DNA of 64,000 nt, from assembly GCA_016195085.1 (NCBI GenBank), contig JACQAG010000059.1, positions 1-64,000 on the forward strand, read 5' to 3'. Source of the DNA: Pseudomonadota bacterium. Lineage in GTDB: Bacteria > Pseudomonadota > Alphaproteobacteria > SHVZ01. Positions 57,082 to 64,000 of this stretch are shown piece after piece (position 1 is the first letter of the stretch; the number at the start of each line of letters is the position of its first letter). The notes below the pieces were generated by a model. That model worked only from the letters and a program-made list of their open reading frames with translations. It was not told the DNA's origin and searched no databases. The translations under genes and the position numbers were made by a program.

Positions 57082-58029
57082 ATGGTTCTATCGCCCTTTC
57101 CCATACTCCGCGATGATGACGTGCTCGCCCTCGCCAACATGAGCGAGGTCATCGCCGTCATCGAAAAGTGCCTTCGCGCGAAACAGGCTGGGCGCTTGAT
57201 CGCGCCGCCACGACACTCCATCTCCTTCGGTAGTAGCGGGAGCCTTGTATTCACTATCGGCGGCATATCCGATATGGGTAGCGGTGGCGTCGCGGGATTC
57301 CGCGCATATGAAACGTTTACCGGCGCCGGCATTCAGCGCGCCCAGTTCGTGGCCGCTTGGGACACCGTCAGCGGGAATTTTCTCGGAGTCGTTATTGGAG
57401 ATATGCTTGGCGCGTTGCGCACTGGCGCGATCGGAGGAGTAGCAGTCAAGCACCTCTCGCGTGTAGACGCCTCAATATGTGCCGTCATCGGCAGCGGTCG
57501 ACAAGCAGAGACGCAGCTTCTCGCGGCTGCCGCGGTTCGCCGGCTCGCTCTCGTTCGAGTCTACAGTCGTAACCCCGCAAAGCGTGACGCCTTCGTCCGG
57601 CGTGTGGCCGCCAAGGTAAATCTCCGCGTGGAACCCGCGTCCGAAGCGCGCGAGGCAGTCAAGGACGCCGATATCGTGTTGTGCGCGACAGACAGTGCGA
57701 CGCCCGTCATTGACACCGGGTGGTTGTCGCCCGGAGCGCATGTCAATACCGTTGGACCCAAGCTATCGAGCCGCCACGAAATGCCCCTCGAGATTGGATC
57801 CCTAGCAGCGCTCATCGCGACGGACGCCCCTGAGCAGATGCGCTCTCTGTCGGAGCCATTTTTCCTTGAGAAGACTCCAGGCTGGAACGATGTGCGGGAT
57901 CTCGCCAACATCGTAGGTGGCGGACAATATGGCCGAGAGGACAGGGATATTAGTTTGTTCTGCTCTGTCGGACTCGCAGGCACTGAGGTCGTTGTCGCAG
58001 AGCATTTGCTGCGACGAGCAGCGACGTAA
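57082..58029 (+). CDS. Ornithine cyclodeaminase / mu-crystallin family protein
   Basis: The 315-residue protein is of the family that converts ornithine to proline, or reduces cyclic imines and related amino acids. It has ILRDDDVLALANMSEVIAVI, then GSGRQAETQLLAAAAVRRLA (NAD(P)-binding Rossmann), VYSRNPAKRDAFVRRV and DIVLCATDSATPVIDTGWLS. By eye its codon use is less GC-biased than its neighbours. It lies next to transposase remnants, so horizontal acquisition is likely. Exact activity is not known. Confidence 0.82.
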   Translation: MVLSPFPILRDDDVLALANMSEVIAVIEKCLRAKQAGRLIAPPRHSISFGSSGSLVFTIGGISDMGSGGVAGFRAYETFTGAGIQRAQFVAAWDTVSGNFLGVVIGDMLGALRTGAIGGVAVKHLSRVDASICAVIGSGRQAETQLLAAAAVRRLALVRVYSRNPAKRDAFVRRVAAKVNLRVEPASEAREAVKDADIVLCATDSATPVIDTGWLSPGAHVNTVGPKLSSRHEMPLEIGSLAALIATDAPEQMRSLSEPFFLEKTPGWNDVRDLANIVGGGQYGREDRDISLFCSVGLAGTEVVVAEHLLRRAAT

Positions 58030-58290
58030 ACATCTCGCTGAGCTTGTCGAAATTCATCGTTGAACAAGTACATTCCACAACCGCTTACCTGCCAATGCCT
58101 CGGTGGTGGCGACCCGGCTCGCGTTAATCGGCCCGGAAATTTGCACCATGCGCTTGTATTTGGGCTCAGGTCGTTACTTTCTAGAGTCGTCTGTGAAGAA
58201 TGCGACCCGAGCCTGATTTAGGTGCGGGGCCGGTTGAGGCGCATCCGGGTCAGACGGATTGGGAGCACTTGAGCGGCTGGTGAATGCGAG

Positions 58291-58802
58291 CTAGAACCAG
58301 GCACACAAGAGCTCCGCCAGCCAGCGCAAAAGCAGGCGGAAGTTGAAGCCGACGGCGGCGAGGAGCGCATTGATGCGGTCGCCGTCGCGGCCCTTGAGGT
58401 GATTGCGGCCCATCCCTTGATCGGCCTTGAGGTGGCCAATCACGGGCTCGGCGGCGGCGCGACGCAGCATCTCGCGGCGAATGGCACGGGAGACGCGGCG
58501 AACCTGGCCCGAGATCCAGCTCCTGAAGCGGTTGGGATGGTTGTGGCCGCGATAGCCCCCCGCCTTCGCAGGGGCAGGCTCTTGTCGACATGGATGCGGT
58601 GAGCCTCAACGCCAATGAGCCGTTCCATGTCGGCGACCATAGGGCCCAGAGTGTGGCCGTCGAACGGGTTGCCATACAGCGCCTTCACATGCAGCACGAA
58701 CTGGCCGCCCCAGAGCGTGCCGAAGGAGGGCTTGGTGACCGGCGTGGCGACGGAGACCTTGCAGCCGAACTCGTAGGGGCGAGAGCTGTCAATTCGCGAC
58801 AT
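58291..58802 (-). pseudogene. IS5-family transposase remnant (5' part missing, frame broken)
   Basis: The C-terminal part of an IS5-type transposase is recognisable in two frames: PYEFGCKVSVATPVTK, GGQFVLHVKALYGNPFDGHT and HRIHVDK, then in another frame GYRGHNHPNRFRSWISGQVR, EPVIGHLKADQGMGRNHLKG and FNFRLLLRWLAELLCAWF plus stop. Between HVDK and GYRGHN there are 23 extra bases with a palindromic core (GCCTGCCCC...GGCGGGGGC) that break the frame. The N-terminal half is absent. This is a dead element. Confidence 0.8.
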
Positions 58803-58821
58803 TCCCCCGGAACGTCGCTAG
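58792..58821 (+). pseudogene. Short fragment of a DUF1272 gene 3' end
   Basis: The 30 bases encode IRDIPPERR and a TAG stop and match the 3' end of the DUF1272 gene (56088-56117) with two substitutions, one of them silent (cgt for cgc). It abuts the transposase remnant, so a duplicated or related DUF1272 gene was probably cut by the element. Confidence 0.6.
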
Positions 58822-58988
58822 CCGCACGTATTCGCCACGGCGCGTCACGAACGGGCTTGTAATCGGTTCACAGTGCTTCGACCGCTGTTTTCCGTGGCAC
58901 CCCCATAAGGATGCGGTGAGGTCGGTTTCCTTGTGATGGTTTGAGGTTGAAGGTCGCTGGTTTGGTCGGGGGCACTTCGCCCCTTCGA

Positions 58989-60168
58989 TCACGGTCCGGC
59001 TGCGGCGAAGCGACCAGCGAACAACCGGAAGATTGAGGCTTCGGGGTAAGCCGTCGGCAGCCAGACGCGGATGCGGGCGGCGCTCTCTACCACACGGGCG
59101 GCTACTTTGATCAGCCGAAGCCGCAGCATGGTGAACTCAGCGGTCTTCCAGCATGAGCGCCTGGGAGAGGCGGCGCGCAGCGTGTGCAATAGCCAGTAGG
59201 CCGCGGTGTGCAGGATGAGGCGGAATTGGTTGGCGCGTGGGCGGCGGCAGGATGTGCGATCCGAGGCAAGCTGGGCCTTGTGCAGCTTGATGAAGTTCTC
59301 GGCCTGGCCGCGTCCGCAGTAGACAGTCTCATAGAGGTGCTCGGGCGAACCGGCGAGGGTGGTGACGACGTAGCGCACATCGAAGCCCTTTGCGGTGGCT
59401 TCGAGGCGGGCAATGACGCGGCGCGGCTTGGTCCAGCTCTTCGCCCCATAGCCGAAGGTCGTCCACGTTCGGCTCCTGGCGTCCCCGGCCTCGGCGCGGC
59501 GCACGTAGAGGTCGTCGGCGACGGCCCGGACCTGGGCATGCAGAATGTCGTTGCCGGCGAGCCCGAAGATGTAATCGACGCCGTTCGCCTCGCACCACGC
59601 CGTCGCTTCAGGCCGGGCGTAATGGCTGTCGCCGCGCCAGCAGATGCGGGTATCGGGCCATTGGCGGCGGATACGGCGGACGACGTGCTTGATGATGGTG
59701 CGGACCTCTGTTCCTGCGGGCGTCTTGCCGGGCCGCAGGATGACGACCACAGGCTTGCCGGTCGTCGCCTCGTAGATGTGGATCGGCAGGAAGCAGCGCT
59801 CGTCGTAATGGGCATTGAAGAGCGAGAGCTGCTGGTGCCCATGGACCCGATCGAGCGTATCGTCGATGTCGAGGGTGATCGCCTCGGGTGAGCGCTTCCA
59901 TGTGGCGCAGAACAGATCGACCATCGCCGCCATCATCCGCGCGATCTCGATCTTCGAGGGCGCATTCTCCAGGCGTGACATGGTCGGTTGCGAGCACAGC
60001 CCTGAGCCGGTTTCAGGCAGTCGCCCAACCGCCATCTTGAATACCGGGTCCGCACGCAAGGTGTCGCAGTCGTCCGCGTCCTCGTAGCCCGCCGCCATCG
60101 AAGGCTGCTGTCACCTTCTTGCGCGCTACCGCTGGCAGGTCAAAGGGGAGAAGACTATCATCGGCCAT
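58989..60168 (-). pseudogene. IS1380-family transposase with internal deletion
   Basis: The N-terminal start MADDSLLPFDLPAVARKKVT (from the ATG at 60168) and AAFDGG are in one frame. The remainder starting AAGYEDADDCDTLRADPVFK is in another. An IS1380 transposase runs about 440 residues. Here some 50-60 residues between these parts are missing and the frame shifts, leaving a 369-residue open frame from an internal ATG. Conserved catalytic-region segments (TLDIDDTLDRVHGHQQ, GDSHYARPEA and YVVTTLAGSPEHLYETVYC) are intact, but the protein is unlikely to be active. No terminal inverted repeats were identified. Confidence 0.82.
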
Positions 60169-60316
60169 GGTGGTGAGGTGCTCCCTTGATCAATGCGTGC
60201 ATCCTCCTGCAGCACCGGAATCATGTCGCACATTCACGGTCGGAGCTACTGCTGCCACCTAGCTTCTTCGTCGTCTGGGGAGATGACGATATGCAGGGTG
60301 CCGACGAGGTAATCGA

Positions 60317-61312
60317 GTGAGGCGGCGGGAATTTATCACTGTTGCCGCCGCCGGCACGCTCGCGCGCCCGCGTGTCGGGCTCGCTCAACAAGCGGTGCCG
60401 GCTCAACGCATCGGCGTCTTCATTCCGTTCGCCGAAAGTGATCGCACCCAGCAGCAATATTATCTCGGCTTCAAGGAGAAGCTGAGGCACCTGGGCTGGG
60501 TCGAAGGCCGGACGGTCGAGTTCATCGAGCGCTGGCGCCCCGGCGCGTCGATCGCCGATTTCCAATCCACAGCCGCAGAGCTGGTCAACCAAGGTCCGGA
60601 TCTGATCTTCTTGGTCAGCACGCCGGCGCTCAAAGCGGTGGCGGCGGCGACCGGCTTGATCCCGATCGTCTTCGTCGGCGTCTCCGACCCGGTGGGACAG
60701 GGCCTGATCTCGAATCTGGCCCGTCCCGGCCGCAACCTCACCGGATTCACCTTCTTCGACCCAGAGATGGGCGGCAAATGGCTGGGATTGTTGAAGGAAA
60801 TGGCTCCTCGGGTGGTGCGGGTCCGGGTCGTTTTCAACCCCAACACGGCGCCGCAGGCAAAGCTGTTCCTCGATTCGATCGAGGCGGCGGCAGCGTCATT
60901 CGGCGTCGTCGCCAATGCCGCTCCCGTGCACGACGCGGCGGAGATCGAGGCGACACTCGGCGCGCTGGAGCGCGAAGCCAATGGCGGCCTGTTTTTCCCC
61001 TCCGACACTTTCACCATCAACCATCGCGCCCTCGTCCTCGGTCTGACGACGCGCTATCGTCTGCCGGCGCTCTATGCGCACGACTTCTTCACACGTGAGG
61101 GCGGCTTGGCCTCCTACAGCGTCGCGGTCGCCGCGCAATACGTGCAGGCGGCCGAATATGCCGACGTCATCCTCAAGGGCGCCTTTGCGGGCGATCTGCC
61201 GGTGCAGCAGCCGACGAAGTTCGAGTTGGTCATCAATCTCAAGACCGCGAAGGCGCTCGGCCTCGGCGTGCCACAGTCGCTGCTCGCGCTCGCCGACGAG
61301 GTGATCGAATAA
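60317..61312 (+). CDS. ABC transporter substrate-binding protein (TrpX-like)
   Basis: The 331-residue periplasmic binding protein starts at GTG with RRREFITVAAAGTLARP, a twin-arginine-like signal. It contains the ABC_sub_bind fold with NQGPDLIFLVSTPALKAVAA, PIVFVGVSDPVGQGLISNLA and RPGRNLTGFTFFDPEMGGKW. No permease or ATPase gene lies nearby, so it is an orphan. The ligand is unknown. TrpX-type proteins have been linked to aromatic amino acid uptake. It is convergent with trpS. Confidence 0.85.
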   Translation: MRRREFITVAAAGTLARPRVGLAQQAVPAQRIGVFIPFAESDRTQQQYYLGFKEKLRHLGWVEGRTVEFIERWRPGASIADFQSTAAELVNQGPDLIFLVSTPALKAVAAATGLIPIVFVGVSDPVGQGLISNLARPGRNLTGFTFFDPEMGGKWLGLLKEMAPRVVRVRVVFNPNTAPQAKLFLDSIEAAAASFGVVANAAPVHDAAEIEATLGALEREANGGLFFPSDTFTINHRALVLGLTTRYRLPALYAHDFFTREGGLASYSVAVAAQYVQAAEYADVILKGAFAGDLPVQQPTKFELVINLKTAKALGLGVPQSLLALADEVIE

Positions 61313-61470
61313 GCGACGGCCATGCCGTGAGCGAGTCTCGCCATGCGTGGCAGCCCGCGACCCCATCGTCTAGCTCAATTTAGAACCGCTGATGTTGAGT
61401 CCGATCAATGGACTCGGCGCTGTCACCCGCCCGATTTACCGCTCCGTCACGAATAATCCAGGCTAGTCCT

Positions 61471-62469
61471 CTAAGGCCTGAGGAAGCCGACGATGTCGTG
61501 GGTCTTCCTCAGGATCGGCGCGGCGCTTTCCCGCGCCCGCTCCGCGCCGTCGCGCAGCACGCTATCGACGTAGCCCGGATCCGCTTTCAGCCTTTGCATC
61601 TCCGCGTTGATCGGGCCCAGGACCGAGACCGCGAGCTCGGCCAGCGCGCTCTTGAACTCGGAGAACTGCTTGCCGGCGAAGCGCCTCAAGGCATCGGCGC
61701 TGTCGATGTCGGCGAGCCCGGCATAGATGCCGATGAGATTCGCCGCCTCCGGCCGCTTCTCCAGCTCCGCCAGCGAGTCCGGCAAGGGATGGGGATCGGT
61801 TTTCGCCCGGCGGATCTTGTTGGCGATGGCGTCGCGATCGTCGGTCAGGTTGATCCGGCTCATGTCGGAGGCATCCGATTTGCTCATCTTCTTGGTGCCG
61901 TCGCGAAGGCTCATGATGCGCGCACCCGGACCCAGGATCAGCGGTTCCGGCAACGGGAAGAACTCGATGTTGAACATGCTGTTGAAAGCCTTGGCGATGT
62001 CGCGGGTGAGCTCGACATGCTGCTTCTGGTCATCACCCACCGGCACCGCATCGGCGTGATGCACGAGAATGTCGGCGGCCATCAGGTTGGGATAGACGTA
62101 GAGTCCCGTGGTGACGTTCTCTTGGTTCTTTCCGGCCTTGTCCTTGAACTGCGTCATCCGGTTGAGCCAGCCTAGCCGCGCCACGCAGTTGAAGATCCAG
62201 CCGAGCTCGGCGTGCTCGTGCACCTGGCTCTGGTTAAAGAGGATATGAGTCTTGGCATCGATGCCGGCCGCCATGTAGGCGGCCGCCACCTCGCGGGTGG
62301 CCGCGCGCAGCTCGGCCGGGTCCTGCGGGATGGTGATGGCATGCAGATCGACGACACAGAAGATGCAGCGGGCGCGGTCCTGCAGCTTCACCCAGTTCCT
62401 GAGCGCGCCGAGATAGTTGCCGAGGTGCAGATTCCCGGTTGGCTGCATGCCGGAGAAGATGAGGTTCAT
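61471..62469 (-). CDS. trpS: Tryptophanyl-tRNA synthetase
   Basis: TrpS charges tRNA-Trp. The chosen ATG gives 332 residues, [20 protein letters not shown], with GGAGGAG nine bases upstream. The class I signatures are GNLHLGNYL (HIGH-like) and [46 protein letters not shown] and [17 protein letters not shown] are standard. A longer in-frame start exists 36 bases upstream. A leader with adjacent Trp codons and an intrinsic terminator lies in the 196-bp gap upstream, so trpS is likely controlled by tryptophan or tRNA charging. It is downstream of murJ. Confidence 0.96.
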   Translation of the reverse strand: MNLIFSGMQPTGNLHLGNYLGALRNWVKLQDRARCIFCVVDLHAITIPQDPAELRAATREVAAAYMAAGIDAKTHILFNQSQVHEHAELGWIFNCVARLGWLNRMTQFKDKAGKNQENVTTGLYVYPNLMAADILVHHADAVPVGDDQKQHVELTRDIAKAFNSMFNIEFFPLPEPLILGPGARIMSLRDGTKKMSKSDASDMSRINLTDDRDAIANKIRRAKTDPHPLPDSLAELEKRPEAANLIGIYAGLADIDSADALRRFAGKQFSEFKSALAELAVSVLGPINAEMQRLKADPGYVDSVLRDGAERARESAAPILRKTHDIVGFLRP

Positions 62470-62508
62470 CGTTGTTGCTCCTCCACGCGGATCCCCTGAG
62501 CGCATAAC

Positions 62509-62541
62509 AAAAGACCCACCGAGAGATCGTCCAGGTGGGCC
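62509..62541 (-). terminator. Intrinsic terminator in the trpS leader (attenuator candidate)
   Basis: On the minus strand GGCCCACC (62541-62534) pairs with GGTGGGTC (62520-62513), eight pairs with one G-U, around a 13-base loop, followed by TTTTGTT. It lies 40 bases before the trpS start. Its 5' arm contains CACCTG, which can pair with CAGGTG at 62585-62580 in the leader coding part, giving a possible antiterminator. Confidence 0.8.
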
Positions 62542-62569
62542 GGTTACCAGCGACGAAGATGGACTCGGA

Positions 62570-62656
62570 TCAGCCCTCGCACCTGCCCAAAGAGCGCCGC
62601 CACCAGCGAAGGGCGGAGCGGAAGGCGACGGCCAAGGCGGGACGGGTCGCGGACAT
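62570..62656 (-). CDS. Candidate trp leader peptide with tandem Trp codons
   Basis: A 28-codon frame starts ATG at 62656, immediately downstream of the murJ stop, and ends TGA at 62570. Codons 18 and 19 are both TGG (62605-62600), in the context ALRWWRRSL. It ends before an antiterminator segment and a terminator stem that precede trpS. An AGAGG lies before the ATG, but a promoter placed so that transcription starts at the ATG (62663-62692) would make it leaderless, as described for the rhizobial trp leader. A ribosome stalled at the Trp codons would leave 62585-62580 free; one at the stop codon would cover it. Confidence 0.6.
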   Translation of the reverse strand: MSATRPALAVAFRSALRWWRRSLGRCEG

Positions 62657-62662
62657 GGCCTC

Positions 62663-62692
62663 TCTTTAGCCGTCTTGGCTCGGCTCCGTCAA
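62663..62692 (-). promoter_or_regulatory. Candidate promoter of the trp leader and trpS
   Basis: TTGACG (minus strand, 62692-62687) is a near-consensus -35. TAAAGA (62668-62663) is a poor but possible -10 with 18 bp spacing. The position puts the predicted start of transcription at about 62656, the A of the leader ATG. This lies within the murJ 3' end, so trpS could also be read from the murJ transcript. Confidence 0.4.
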
Positions 62693-64000
62693 CCGCGGGG
62701 AGCGGCTGAGGAAGCTGCGGAGTTCGGCCGGCCGCGCGGCACCGGTGGCCAGCACCAGAAGCGCAAAGGCGAGGCCGCCGGCGCCGATCAGGAGTACCAG
62801 CGCCCCGATGCTCTCCAGCCCGTGCCCCATCAGCATGGGCTCGGCCAAGCCCGCGGCCCACCAGACGAAGCCGCCCATGCCGAGGGCGGCCAGAGCCAGC
62901 CGCGGCAGCCGCCTTGTCGCTTCGGCGTCCAGGTGGAACTGGCCGCGACGGGCGAGCCCGGCCCAGAGCAGGCCCGCATTCAGCCAGGCGGCGATCGAGG
63001 TGCCGATGGCGATGCCGACATGGGCGAGATAGGGCATGAGGGCGAGAATGATCGCGAGGTTGGCGGCAATCGCCACGGCCGCGATCTTGACCGGCGTCGC
63101 CGTGTCGTGGCGCGCGAGGTAGCCCGGCGTCATCACCTTGATGAGCACGAAGGCCGGCAGACCCATGGCGAAGGCGGCGAGAGCGCGTGCGGTCAGGATC
63201 GCGTCCTCGGCGGAGAAGGCGCGGTGCTCGAACAGCACATGCACGATCGGCAGTGCCAAGGCGATGAGCCCTGCCGCGGCCGGCAAGGTGGCAAGGGCCG
63301 CCACCTCGAGCGCGCGGTTCTGGGTGGTGTTCGCCGCTTCGGGCTCGCGCGCGAGCTGCTGGGTCAGCAAGGGCAGGAGTGCGGTGCCGACGGAGTAGCC
63401 GACCACGCCCAGAGGCAGCTGCGCCACCCGATCGGCGTAATAAAGGTAGGCGACCGAACCGCCCGGCAGCAGGGTGGCCATCACCGTGCTGATGACCAGG
63501 CTCACCTGGGTCACGCCGGCCCCGAGCGTGGCCGGGACCATCAGCTTCAGCATCCGGCGGACATTGGGCGTGAGACGCGGCCTGACCAGCCGCAAGCGGA
63601 CGCCGGCGCGTTTGGCGGCGTAGACGAGGTGGATGAACTGCGCGATGCCGGCCAGTGCCACGCCGTAGGAGAGCGCATGGGCGACGGTGGGCACGAAGGG
63701 GGTGATGGCGAAGAGGGCGGCGATCTGCACGAGGTTGAACAGGTTCGGCGCCGAGGCCATGGCGGCAAAGCGCCCGAGCGCGTTCAAGATGCTGCCGAGG
63801 AAGGCGACCAAGGTGATGAGCAGGAGGTAGGGAAACATCACCCGCCCGAACAGCAGCGCCGTGGCGACCTGCTCCCCATCCCCGGTGAAGCCCGGCGCGA
63901 TCACGCTCAAGACCCAGGGCATCGCCCCTTCGACGGCCAGCACGAAAAGGCCGAGCACGGCGATGAGAACCGCCAGAGTCTCCTCGGCGAAGCTGAGCGC
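62666..64000 (-). CDS. murJ: Lipid II flippase MurJ, C-terminal part (cut by window edge)
   Basis: The visible 444 residues lack about the first 80. MurJ flips lipid II to the periplasmic side for peptidoglycan synthesis. Segments include [60 protein letters not shown] (with [20 protein letters not shown]) and [20 protein letters not shown] with typical MurJ charged loops. The order murJ-trpS is known in alphaproteobacteria. A second MviN-like gene at 54379 is more divergent. The TAA stop precedes the trp leader by nine bases. Confidence 0.92.
   Translation of the reverse strand, partial: ALSFAEETLAVLIAVLGLFVLAVEGAMPWVLSVIAPGFTGDGEQVATALLFGRVMFPYLLLITLVAFLGSILNALGRFAAMASAPNLFNLVQIAALFAITPFVPTVAHALSYGVALAGIAQFIHLVYAAKRAGVRLRLVRPRLTPNVRRMLKLMVPATLGAGVTQVSLVISTVMATLLPGGSVAYLYYADRVAQLPLGVVGYSVGTALLPLLTQQLAREPEAANTTQNRALEVAALATLPAAAGLIALALPIVHVLFEHRAFSAEDAILTARALAAFAMGLPAFVLIKVMTPGYLARHDTATPVKIAAVAIAANLAIILALMPYLAHVGIAIGTSIAAWLNAGLLWAGLARRGQFHLDAEATRRLPRLALAALGMGGFVWWAAGLAEPMLMGHGLESIGALVLLIGAGGLAFALLVLATGAARPAELRSFLSRSPRLTEPSQDG

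Overview
The window is a GC-rich (by eye about two thirds G+C) chromosomal segment from an alphaproteobacterium, most likely Rhodospirillales-like. The assignment rests on gene order and content: a dnaA-dnaN-recF-gyrB block with rpsT and mutM-ubiE-ubiB-coaBC-dut beside it, an Irr/Fur pair, a MucR regulator, a PraR-type XRE regulator beside metK, and the long fur-plsC-miaB-phoH-ybeY-corC-lnt and rimP-nusA-ylxR-infB-rbfA-truB-rpsO-pnp runs. No rRNA, tRNA or CRISPR array was seen.

Layout. 1-6460 (minus strand): gyrB (cut by the window edge), recF, dnaN, a methyltransferase, dnaA, an AT-rich gap that could be the dnaA promoter or part of oriC, then rpsT. 6461-19480: mutM with a secreted protein, ubiE-ubiB, a HIT protein, coaBC-dut, an Rrf2 regulator with a glycosyltransferase-like protein and cysK, a MoeB/ThiF-like enzyme, a BrnT/BrnA toxin-antitoxin pair, an aldolase and a 2-hydroxyacid dehydrogenase. 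19592-24534: an SH3 protein, a PadR-HAAS-GIN envelope module, an alpha/beta hydrolase, a class III cyclase and a small coiled-coil protein. 24646-29157: an oxidative-stress and iron cluster (DUF3501, GlpC-like Fe-S protein, rubrerythrin, Irr, nitronate monooxygenase-like protein). 29258-41866: the translation and RNA-metabolism run from ugpQ-like and pnp back to rimP, then trmB and metK. 42063-52946: praR-like, lnt, corC, ybeY, phoH, miaB, plsC, fur, mucR, rimI, tsaB, rutE-like and nfu, all on the minus strand. 53116-56877: a second cyclase, a MurJ-like flippase, DUF1272 and PAS proteins. 56878-60316: a foreign-looking patch with an ornithine cyclodeaminase homologue and two decayed transposases. 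60317-64000: an ABC substrate-binding protein, trpS and murJ (cut by the edge).

The most notable reading is in front of trpS. A 28-codon leader with two adjacent Trp codons is followed by an intrinsic terminator. A TTGACG promoter is placed so that transcription would begin at the leader ATG. This has the form of a tryptophan attenuator, here on the tRNA ligase gene. Others are: four successive gene junctions (miaB/phoH/ybeY/corC/lnt) that use TTGA, GTGA, ATGA and CTGA overlaps, implying a CTG start for lnt; a 119-bp double-hairpin element present twice at identical length; two elements sharing identical 23-bp inverted ends; a 195-bp element with 32/33-bp inverted ends between metK and trmB; and a promoter plus intrinsic terminator in the rimP-nusA leader.

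Functionally the region is mostly core: replication initiation, translation, tRNA modification, lipoprotein and phospholipid synthesis, and coenzyme A and ubiquinone synthesis. Regulation of iron and peroxide (Irr, Fur, rubrerythrin), cAMP-type signalling and cell-envelope stress is layered on top.
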